Below, in pieces: positions 12,101 to 24,100 of a DNA stretch of 64,000 nt. The position numbers were made by a program, and so were the translations under genes. Origin of the DNA: Haemonchus contortus (taxonomy: Eukaryota > Nematoda > Chromadorea > Rhabditida > Trichostrongylidae); the NCBI GenBank assembly GCA_000469685.2, contig LS997566.1, forward strand, positions 29,079,932-29,143,931, given 5' to 3'. Position 1 is the stretch's first letter, and each line of letters begins with the position of its first letter. Below the pieces are notes generated by a model. The model saw only the letters and a program-made list of their open reading frames with translations. It made no database searches and was not told where the DNA came from.

Positions 12101-15100
12101 CTGTTGTGAAAATGCTTGAGAGGACTCAGATATGTAAGTCTTTGAAAACTAACCCCGACTCTCTCCAACGACGCTCCTCGTGTTACACTGCTTCTACGAA
12201 CTTCGGGTATCGGTGTTTCGTGAATAGTCTGTAACTCTTCCACGTGAGTTGATTACTATTGTGCCTTCGAAGGTACAGTTCACAATAAAAATGGTTTCGT
12301 GAGATTTCGCCATAGGATGAATTCGGCGCCCCTCGCACACCATATCTAGCGCTAAACTTGAAAGAAGGCCTAGTTAGGGTGTTGTAAAAGCTAAAAGACT
12401 GTCCCGTGTGTGTTTTTGACGAGTTTCACCAGCACTGCATAGGCTGTACCGATCACAGAGGAATCCATGTAGAAAGTTCAAACAACTTGTCATGACCCAT
12501 AGCGAAAGTGATGGCAGTTCTGCACAGTTCTGGCTTGATGTAGTCGCTCTTTGCACAACTGTACCAACTGAGATCTCGTCCAAAAACCCCCTTCATGTTA
12601 TTTCCGTCACGGTAATCTCGTTCAAGCTTACTTCCCTACCGATTAACTATTACCATCCTATACTCCCGCTTTTCGACTAAAAACATTATCGTGAACTGTG
12701 CCTTCAAAGTGTGTCAATCTCATAGAAGGTATCCGGTGGCGATTAAGAGGAAATAACCCATCATTAATTGGAATGATTTTAGTTTTCAAGACGATTCGTC
12801 TGTAAATGCTTGAGAGGACTCAGATATGTAAGTCTTTAAAAACCAACCCCGACTCTCTCCAAAGACGCTCCTCGTGTTATACTGCTTCTACGAACATCGG
12901 GTATCGGTGTTTCGCGAATAGTCTGTAATCCTTTCAAATGAATTTTTTGTTGTGTAACTCCAAAAATGTTCCTGAACTCACGCCGACGTTCTCAAGTGAC
13001 ACTCCAGGCGTGATGCTGGGTCTGAATGTCTCTGGTGCGGGAGATTGACGATACGCCTGAATAAAGTGCTTTTCGATGGGCGAACACGAAGAGCAAAGCG
13101 AATAACTCAACCGAAATCGGTCCTTAGGAAACAGCATAGATGAACATACCGCAACTCTTTCCAGGGATTTCTCCCGAGTAATCGATGGCCTGTGGAGTTC
13201 TGGAGCAGGTGAATGACGGTAAGCCTGAAATACCAATTCTCCTCTTCTCTCCAAACGAATTGAGTGACAATGCAGTTCGTAGTGGTTTTCTACAACAACT
13301 ATAGTGTCCTACAGCTATATTTTCCAAAGATGCTCCACGAGAAACGGTGGCCCTGTGAGTTTCTGGAGTTATTGGCTGTTGGATTGCCTGAATTTTCGTT
13401 AAGCTCATGACATTCCATGAACATCGCCAAGGATGATCACTTACAGCGATATTTTCCAGCGAATAAGCACCCAAAAGTGTGGCCTTATGCGTTTCTGGCA
13501 CAGGAGTCCGTCGGATTGTCTGAAAGACAAGTTTCGACTGTTCTGAGGTGTCGACTGCGAAGTGAGAGCAGTGTACTCGTACAACTGATCGCAGAAACTT
13601 CATGGACTTTCATGAAGCAGTAGAATATATGAGCATGGTCCTGCTACGGCATCTACTGAGCTTGTTCAATTTTTATTAATTTCAACATAAAAAGGGAATC
13701 CGTAAGATTCAGAAAGGACTATCTAAAAAAGCCTGAGTTTTCTCATTATTTCTAACCAAATTATAAATATTCCACTTCCCTAGCCCAAAATGGACAGCAA
13801 TCTAGTTGTTGAAAGCTCAACAAAAGAAAAAGAATTCAGAATGGATCAAGCCTATGGAACAAACTCCAGCACTGTAGATTCGACTAACTCAAACACAAAT
13901 TTTCCAACCAGTTCATCATAACTCCCACTCCTCGTTTAGTGGCGAATCAACTATCAAGTCACTGTGAGGGCCTGTCTTGGGCTCCACTTCTTCTCTAAGG
14001 TTATAAGTCAGTGGGAGTCTATGTCTGAAAGACGGATTCAAAGAAGAACTCAAAGGAGCGTTTGAGAATGCGGTGTGTGCGAGAAGCCGTACATATTTTC
14101 AAGAGCATCTCAAAGACCACCAACGAGTAAAAGTATGGGAAAAGAGAATTTGGAAATAAGGTGAATAGAAATAGTGACCCAAACTGCCTTTGCACAGTTT
14201 ACCATGAAAATGACATCAGTTATTCTTTTCTTCTAGTCTCAAAGGAAGCACTCGCTTCATTCCTCGAAGGACCATCAAAACAGTTGTTTTACCCCTTCAC
14301 TTCCTCAAACTCGAAGTTGAACAATAACAATTTTCTAGATTTCTCTAGAATAGGTCTCCATGCTGTCGCTTTCAGAGATACAGCCTTCACAGAAACCAGT
14401 TAGATAACTTCTCCTAGCCAACAAATCCGTAAAAATTGCTATATGAATGATGTCTCTAATAATGTGCGATTTAGAAACTATCATATTGCAAAGAATATGC
14501 GGCTGTGCTAGCTGTTCCATTTGACCCAACTTTTTTCCAAAAAAAAACATTTTCAAGTAGTTTGAAGGGGTGCGCACGATAAGCATTAAAAAAAAAACTA
14601 CTAACCAGGGAGGGGTAGTCTACTTATCTTGGAACTTTGAATTCAGACCCAGATATATCGATAGAGTTTTGAATGCTGTTTACGATAATAGAAATTAAAA
14701 CTGCAAAATGATTCTCCTTAAAAAGTTATGGGGGCCCGAATTTTGCTCGACAATAGTATCAATTGTCTAAAGAAATGTCAGAAAACGTTCAGAGAGCCTT
14801 TGATAAAATGAAAAAAACACTTTGCAAAAGTGCGGAAAATGTCGGGGAGGGATACCTCATTTTACGCCCACAAAGCGAGACCACTGCCACTAGGTCACGT
14901 GGGGTCCATTTTCGTAAACAGCATTCAGAACTCTATCGATTTATCTGGGCATGAATTCAAAGTTCCAAGGTAAGTAGACTACCCCTCCCTGGTGAGAGAA
15001 AATCCGAATTAACATTAGACCGCGTCGGTGGAACTCTCACAAAGAACTTGAGAGAGTTCAAAATTTTTGTAATGGTTGGTCAGTGAATGAGGAGAAGTCT

Positions 15101-18100
15101 TGTAGCAGATATGTGCTACACCACATCTACGACAAATCCACTTATACCGTTATACCGATGAAATGGTACTGCTGCCGTTACGACCGCAGTCTTTGGACCG
15201 CGCTACTGTAAGGATGCAAGTGGCAGATTAGTTCCCGGAAAAAGTGAAAGAATAGAATTGGCTCACAGCTGCGTGCTCCCTTTCGACAATATCGGTGGTT
15301 TTGGTGGCCACGTGCACTTCAGGTGCCTGCGGAGTTGGTTGGACTTTCTGAAAATTCATTATCCCTTCAGAGATCACTTTCAGTAAGAGTGACAGAAAAA
15401 CTGGAAACGTACAGCAGAGTATAGTGTTTCGGCTTTGGTGGTAGTCGTAGCCATGTGTTTTTTCTTCTCCTCAGGCGGTGGCACGGCTTCATAGTAAGTC
15501 TACAAATTAATACAGTCGTAGGTGTGGGTGAACTTTCCTCTGAACCCCGTGAAAGCAATATAATACTCACTCCAACATTGTAGACTTCGGTGGTGACATG
15601 TTCAGTGGTGGTTGTCTCAACTTTGGGTGGTGGTCGAGCCTCATGTATTTGCTGAATGTCGAGAATATCAGATCGGGAGCAAAATGATTAGAAATTTTGA
15701 GGGTAGGCAGGATGCGAAGTGAGATCTTTTTGACTTTTTACCAGTATTATACCCCATATCCCCCTTTTGCACAAGGGTACAGATCGGCACGCTATTCGCC
15801 TTATGAGAGGCGTTTAGATAAATATTTCCCCCTAGTCTTGCCTTTGGGTCTCCCTTCCCATTGTACCGAATAGTAAAATTCAAACAGGGAGTGACTCAAC
15901 CACCCCTTGATTATTTATTTCCTACGATCCTGCGGCAACGGTTGATCTTACCAGCTTGTCGTGACTGCTCTTATTCACCATACACAGTAGTGCTCAAAAG
16001 TCTTCGCTGAAATGCTTCTTTACTCTTACTTTTCCGTCATAACTCCTTTCCTACTGGATCTAATCATGCGAAATTTCGATATGTGTAGCGTGGATGTATT
16101 GTGAATATATTTAGCACTATTAACCTGCAATCTGTTCATGTTCCAAAGAGCATGAACTCAAAATCGACTGGAAATACAGATGATGGTCCTTCTAGAATAT
16201 CCTTCCTTTTTGTCATGTCTAAAGTGTACGAGCGGTAACGCCGAACACATTAGATGAGAAAATGTACACAAGGTGTAAATAGGTGGAGACGTTAACAACT
16301 TTACTTTTAGCAAAATCTGCTACCGCAACAAGCACCTTGATCTATCTGTGGATATTGCAGCCTCAAAGTCAAATAGTGTTGGGTAAAGTGAAATAAGCTC
16401 TAGTTGAACATGTCCAAATTTTGCGCGATTTGGTCTACTAACCAGGGAAGGATCCCAACTCGAAGTGGCCATTTGAAATAAGACCTATACTACTAGATGT
16501 GTTTTTGGGCGCTGAATTCAAATCCGCTTTCCAAATCTGCCAAGCGATTCTCTGAACGGAGTTATGAGGGTGGTTTTAGGTGACATTACATGAGAAAACT
16601 TAAATTACATGGAAGCAGCTCGCCCCTCAACGGCGACTTGGTGTAGTGGTAAGCGTGACGCTTCATGGGCGAGAGGCTAGGGTTTGGATTTTGTGGGGGA
16701 CCGAGTTTTTGCATTATATAGGATTTTTCCCTCCAGGACTAGGAAATACTCTCATGGTGATTTTATCACGTTTTATGACCTTTTAAGGCTTTGCTGATAC
16801 CTTCTCCTACCTACCTACCTGTTACCGAATGGGAAATTGCGCAAAATTTGGAGGTCAGGGCGAGTAAAACGCATATGATGAGCAATGATGTTGCTCGAGT
16901 GGGTGTTGATGCTAAATTAGGTGCGATGGTGCGTGGCAGACCCGGACTCACCTACACCGGCATTGTTGATAGTGGACTCGTGGACATCATTCAAAGACCA
17001 GAAAGCTATTCAGTGCGTCTTACCTCCACAAAAGCAGGTGAAGGGAATGACACCCTGCTCGAGGCTACCACGAGGCTAATACAGCCGATAGAAGCTCATT
17101 TCTTATTTCCTTCTAGAAATATGGTTAAACGCACCACCTCATATGTAATAGCTCATGATCTCAACTTTTACGTGTACACACGAGACCCCATTCTTTGCTT
17201 ACTATCGCCTGCCTATTTTCAGCTCTAGGCGATGAAATTTAGAAAATTTCTCTTTTATTCATGGTATGCCGTCGGCTACTTGAGCACTCACCCGGGTGAT
17301 TTTGGGACGCCTACTCAATTCTGTTTTCCTTCTGATTTGGGGTTAGTGAGTGTAAAGCAATGAGCAGTGACGAGTTCTTTTTCATCCGTTTCTCCCAATG
17401 TGAAAAGTTTCTTTCTTCATTTCGTGCTAGAGTATCACATTTGTTCATAAAGTGGCAAAAGTTACCCTACTGTGAATCCTGCTGTGAATATAGAGTGCAT
17501 GGGCATGTGAGTAAAACTGAAGTATTACTTTAAGTGGATAAATATCGGCAAAAGCCTTAAAAGGTCATAAAACGTGATAAAATAACCATGAGAGTATTTC
17601 CTAGTCCTGGAGGGAAAAATCCTATATAATGCAAAAACTCGGTCCCCCACAGAACCCGAACCCTAGCCTCTCGCCCATGAAGCGTCACGCTTACCACTAC
17701 ACCAAGTCGCCGTTGAGGAGCGAGCTGTTTCCATGTAATTTAAGTTTTCTCATGTAATGTCACCTAAAACCACCCTCATAACTCCGTTCAGAGAATCGCT
17801 TGGCAGATTTGGAAAGCGGATTTGAATTCAGCGCCCAAAAACACATCTAGCAGTATAGGTCTTATTTCAAATGGCCACTTCGAGTTGGGATCCTTCCCTG
17901 GTAAGAAAAAAGTTATGAACGAAAAAGCGTCAAAGCATTTCACCGAAGACTTTTGAGCGCTACTGTATGTATTGGGTCAGCGAAAGCCTTTGATATATCA
18001 TAAATGGTGATTCAAGGAAAGAGATACTACCTATTCGAGTTTCCTGACGTTTTTTTGGTTAAAGGAATGATTAAAAAAATATCTTGTCATAAAGATGCGC

Positions 18101-21100
18101 TATTCTTCTCAAGGCACCAAACCACTGGTATGGTGTTGGTTTTTTCGCAGCCCCTTTCTCTACATCAGTTATCAGGCTTGGCATGTGAGAAAACTGGAAC
18201 TCAGAACGCGGAACTCGAAGCAGCTTCCTGTAAGCCTGAGGTAACAGGTTCTGGTGGGTTTAGGTACAAAAGTGAGCCACTAAGTAGATGAGTGAGTCGA
18301 AGCTGGTCAATAGAATCCACTCCCCGTTACCCAAGCGCAACAATCCAGAACTCTGATAAAAATTTCACGGTGAGTCGATAATCAGATCAGATGCAACATA
18401 GGAGCCTTTTGGAGAATAACTCACCCCAGTAGTGAGAACTTCGGTGCAGACACGCTCAGTAGTGGTCGTTTCCACGGGTGGTGGCGGAATCGCCTCTCGG
18501 ATTTGCTGAACATTCACAACAATCATTTGGGCCAAACTTTTTTTTGGCTGAGGAAAAGGATACTCCTTACCGCTATGTTAAATACTTCAGAGGAGGTACG
18601 TTCAGTAGTGGTCGTTTGGGGCTGCGGTGCTGGACGAGCCTCGTGAACCTGTTGGAAATGCCTTGCTTTCTACTTATTCATTATAAAGAAAAATGGATAA
18701 TGGAATGTGCACGAAAACTATTAGAGAGAGGGCCAGCTTAGTTCTGCAGTGTTGATTTTAAATATTTTTGCGCGCGGCTACCATTCGCATACTTGTAGGT
18801 AATCAATACCCCAGGTTAGACTCAATCGTTTTTGAACAATTTTTGAAGAATTTATTCCTGTACCAAAAATAAGGTTCTTTGAAAATAAATCAAAAACTAT
18901 TGAATGGTTCGAGAGATCCTAAAAAATGAATCAAGCCAATAATCTCAGATGGTCAACCCCAAAACCCAATTGGCCGACGTACACACCCCAAAAAAACCGT
19001 GTTATGAGGACCTTATGAAAGCCGCACATGTTATGGAGCGCACTTGCTGAAAATTCATGCACAACCCATGGCGGAGGGGGCACCTTCATAGTGCGATGAC
19101 GACGAATCTCTCTGTAGGAAAAGCGCTAACTTTGTATGTCCATTGAGGGTATAGTAGGGGCAATCGCCCAACTCAGGATGGACGCGGCGCTGCGAGATTC
19201 ATGGTGATTTTGACAACTCTTGTGTCTATAATTGGGCCACAGGTTTTAAGTAGATTAGCTAGGAGGGGCCAGCTGAGAAGGTACTTATCTACTCAGCTTC
19301 AAATTTGTGCCCCAATGATAGGCGCCAGAGTCGTTCAGATCACCACGAATTTCGCCGTGCAGTTTACCGCGTCCGTCCGTTTGGCCCTTCTGCTGGATGC
19401 ATTTCCTTATTCTTCGATTCTGTTTAAGGGTCTCATAATCCCACTCAGGGAAAGTACGTGGGGAGTCGCTTCTAAATCCCAGGTGGAAGTTCTTTATACG
19501 GTGTACATAGGGCTGCCGTGCAACTATGACAGCATGGCGTGCTTTAACAGTTGATTCATATATTCGCCCAGTGTCTTCCACCTGGGATTCAAAAGCGCAT
19601 CCCACGTACATTCCCTGAGTGGGATTAGGAGACCTTTAAACATAATAGCAGAATAAGGAAATGCATCCAGCAGAAGGGCCAAACGGGATAGTTTGCTTAT
19701 CTCACTAAATCGCGATGAGGGTTGTGAAATGTCACGTGGGTGCATGTTTTCATGGGTGAAGAACATGCTAGTATACATATATCAACCTCACCAAGCATTA
19801 CGGAACGATTTGTAACTTCATTGATTGGCGGAATCATAGCCTCCGTTTTTTATCGCAAGATGGACCTTGTATGAACCCTTCCAATCACATGGCCGTCACA
19901 CCTTCGGAAAGGGGAAGTACGGTGAAATAACTGAGGATACCTCCACATCGGCAACCACTTCTACATTGGTCATCAAACACTCTGCGGATAAACCTAAGCG
20001 GAAATTTGGGTGAAGCACCACCTAGAAACGGCGCATGAGCAACGGTGCATCAGCATGTGATACCCCAGATGCTCACGAATAGCTACACATTCACACAAAA
20101 CTACCAATCATGCGTCTTCCTTTTCTCTCCCGAGAAAAGGCTTTTTCTATGCTAGGATAATTCTGGAAGAATAAGCCTCACCTCTTGACTTGCAGTCGCG
20201 AAACAGTGTTTCACACCCCAACCTTCCCCCACCCCCCACTTTTATCCGTTCACTAAAACCCCTCACCCGCGGCAGGAGCCATCTAGGTATTGATTGATAG
20301 CCACTGCCGACATTGTCGTCTTGACGCCGGTACTATGGATGCGCCCAGAGAAAGGCAAATTCGGGTTTTGGTCTACTGAATTTGCATGAACGAATGCAAC
20401 ACAATTGTACCAGTTGACAACTCATCCAAACACCCCTCCATGCCACTTCTGTCGTTACAATCTCGTACAACCTCCTTTTTGCTGTGTTTTTGAAGCAATA
20501 TATTCTCTGAAATCCGCGGATTTTTGCGCTCCCTTCAACACCTTTGCGCTATTTTGCGCAATAGCTTCCATCTTTAACATTAACCAGGTATCTCAAACAA
20601 TCCTAAACTGTGCTTTTAAAATGTTTTCCTGAAGAAAAAAGCCCCTCCCATTCGAGGCCGTTCGAAGCCGTCTGTTTACTCTTTAACGTCTAGAACCCAC
20701 TGCCGTGATCCCTAGATCGGATTCCCGACTCTTCTAGATCCTTAGGCTTTCTGAACTTCAATCTAGGCCCGAGAGATCTTCTCCACATAAAAAGGACTAT
20801 CAGTAAGGGTATGGGAAAGAAACAAGGAATGGCCTAGTAATGCATACTTTGAATCAGGGAGGAAGGAAAAAAAGGTTTTTTGCTAAACTTTTTTTTCCTT
20901 CCCACCCTGCGTTAATACTATATACGTGGCCACACTTACAGGGTGTGGTGCATTAGGAACGAAATGGTTGCATCGCGGTGAGAGGGGCGTCGCGCGCGAA
21001 GGAATGTAGCAGGATGCAGCAGTAGGTAAGAAATATAAGAACAAAAGTACTAATAGTAGAATTATGCACAAAATAATGATCGCATATCGATTGAGCTGTA

Positions 21101-24100
21101 TAAAGAACGCTAGAGCTGTAATAACGGCGAATGAGTGGTCCGCGACAGCCGCGTGCGGCGATTCGATTACCCAGAATCGTTCCTAACGCCCGTCTCCCAC
21201 ACTTACATCTTCAGAAAGATCATGTCCCCGTATACAACACTCGATGGCAAGAAAAGGTTGCGCAGGTAACATAATGTCTATGTATGTAGGTAGCCCATTA
21301 CACCAATTTCCCGTGAAAGCCCACGCTAAGCAAAGAACTTGTTTTCTTCCCCTTTCTCAAAAACCTCATATGATTTCTAGCAATCACAGCGTCTTCAGAG
21401 AACCCATACTTCGTAAGCGGACTCATTGCTGATGACAGTTCGCTTCTCATTCCGCACAGATCTTGGAACAACATCTCGCATCAATTCGTCCACCATCTGG
21501 GAACTATTAAAGTTGTTCAATTTCTTTTGAAAGACCGTGTGCTCACCTTGACGTATGTTTCGGCTGTTTTCGTCTCCTTTTCTTCAGTTGTTGTAACCGG
21601 TGCTCGTTGCTCGAGAATCTCATCAATTTCCTGAATGATTTCTGTCAGAAAACAATATATACAGTCAGGGAAGGGGAGAATGTCAAAGAGAAACAGTTTG
21701 CCAGGATAGGAGTAAGCAAATAGATCTTTTAAAATAGCTAGAAGAGGAGTAAGCAAGTATTATAGAGCTGACGTCAACCCATCTCTGCCCGATTGCGATC
21801 GGTTTTAGTTCAGGGCCCACTGGAATTGGAACGGGAACGGGTGACGGCTGGGACATCTGCTCATCGATCAACTAGAATTATCCCCAAATTTTTGTGCTGG
21901 TTTTAACTCTCCAAAAACGCCTTTCTTGTCTGTGCTGCACATATTTTTTATTATTTTATTACAATCATTTTATTATTATTTATTATTATTATTTCTATCG
22001 CATTTAATCGCGTGTAAGGGCACTTCTGATAAAGAAGTCTGGAAACAAACCTCAGTCCAGCGCTTTTCAGTCTTCTTTGTTTCTGTTGTGGTTACTGGAA
22101 TCTCTTGCTGCTCGGTGTACTAAATATTGAAAATTTTGAAAAGGCTGATGGTTAATTGTTCATGCAGTTCCAATTCAAACAAAGTCATATCTACAATGAG
22201 GACCGAGTCTGATTATGTTAACCAGGAAACTATTCTCCCCTTTATGACTTCAGTAAATACCACCCCGAGGGGGATAAAGATCCCACCTGCATCTCTTCCC
22301 TTCGAGTGGTTTCCTCCGTCCTCTCCTTTGGTCGTGTAATCGTCTCATAGGTATCCTGAAAGAATCATGTCCATATTCAGCCGGAACGCGTCACCGTTGA
22401 AGAAGAGTAAACGACTCCTTTGAGAGTATTCACTCGCATTCGAGCATGGGTAAAAAGTAACTGGGATATGTACCTCTTGAAGCATATGTTCATCTACGGT
22501 CTTCTTTTCGATGACATTGAGAAGGGCCGATGTTCGTGCCTCTCCAATCTCGTTTATGGCTGTTGCAGTGTAGATACCAGTATGAGACGTGGTGACTGGG
22601 GAAATGATCAAGCGAGATGTGCCATCCAGCTGAAACCTTCTAATACTTTGTTAATTGCACCAACTACCGCTTATTTCGGCTCCAAACCTTCAATTGAGCC
22701 TAAGTTCTACTCTTGAGGATATTTTCTCTCTGGTACATGAGTACAATTGTTCTTACTCCATTCCTACATCGAGAGGAAGACTTACTGCTTTCGTCCCTTA
22801 CTAAAGTCAGTTCAAAAGAAGAAACTAACGAATTCTTCAATCTTCATCGTCTCGCTTTGGTAGATCGGTTGTTCTTGGAAGGACCACGTTACTTCAGGCA
22901 ACGGTTCGCCTTTGGTAATCACCTGAAGTATCGCTAATTAAGGCAAGCCTCCATATTAGCCGGAAAAGTCGAAAATTTCAACCCATACATAAAATAATGG
23001 AGAAAGTGGGTAAATGCCGAAAACAGACGGCCGCAAACCTCTAGCTTAGCCGTATCGCCTTCTTCCACCGTGGTAGTAGTAAGGGTTTGCTCGAACGTTG
23101 GCGCTTCGGGAGGTCGACGAGTTCGTTTTGGAGGTGGAGGAGGGGCCTTCTTTTGAATCACCTACAATATCCAGCAAATATTACGGATTTCAGAGAATCA
23201 GGGAGACTTAGATAAAGTTCAAAATCCTTCAGAAGTAATATACATAGGCTGAGATCATTACGCAATACTAGCATAAATTCTTCCGAAAAAAAAGAGGATT
23301 ACTGTACCCTTGACCATGAAAAACTGTAATTGTGTTGTGTTTGTGTTCTACTGCTCTCGTTAAACTACTCTTCAATCGCAGTAACCCGACGCCAAGACTA
23401 CATGGTTGCTGACCCTCGACTTTTTGCTGATAAAATCAGTGTTGTGGTAAGTAGAAGCCCAAAAGCAATCAGAAAAACACCCTTGGCCGCGATTCTGAAC
23501 ATATGGTAGATTTGAACCGTACCGTAGAATGACATGACCCTTTACACAGATTTTAGACCTCTTAAAAATTTTCACAGTATGGGACTAAAATGCCTGGCTC
23601 GCCGAGCAGTAAAGCTTTTTTCAATAGAGAAAGCGGATTGGTTTGAAAAGTGTGGACCTGATTTTCTCAAACCAATATTGTATTACCTTGAGCTGACAGA
23701 AACCAGTTGTCTCGCCATGAACGTTTTTGGCTCTGACCGTGTACATTCCACTGTCCGAAGGAACTGAAAGCAAATTTTACCATAACTACATTGTTAAATC
23801 CACCTAGCAGAAAGAGTGATAGCAAAAAAAAGACCTGCGTCTTCGATTGTAAGAGATACGTGGTCGCCGGTGAACATTAGATGAGTTCTCTCGTCTTCTT
23901 TCACTGTTCGTTCTTCTTTGAACCAGATCTTCAATAAAAAAGCCATTTTACACATCATTTAGTGATCGGTATAGAAAGCCACAGTAACCGTGATATAGTC
24001 TGGCAACTTACTTAATAAGAAAACAAGCCAGTTGGACAACATCCAAGGTTTTCTGTCGGAATGAGGAGTATTCCAAAGAATTGATCTTACTTGGATTCTC

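Larger units (their letters stand above)
15985..17965. mobile_element. TA-flanked MITE (CAGTAGCGCTCAAAAGT family), interrupted
   Basis: Ends CAGTAGTGCTCAAAAGTCTT at 15985 and its inverted partner ending 17965, followed by TA. Without the insert at 16442-17901 the element is about 520 bp and collinear (inverted) with the intact copy at 53683-54208. Confidence 0.85.
18649..21409. other. 2.8-kb intron
   Basis: Holds the inverted repeat 19378-19687, partial MITE 20385-20622 and dispersed repeat 20915-21210. 18700-19280 and 19700-20380 contain nothing I recognise. Confidence 0.7.

Noticed and set aside
16631..16705. Functional tRNA gene
   Set aside because: A and B boxes are present but the acceptor and anticodon stems do not pair and it is part of a mobile-element arm.
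18004..18291. 95-codon plus-strand open frame
   Set aside because: Intronic, no start context, no family, no conservation evidence.
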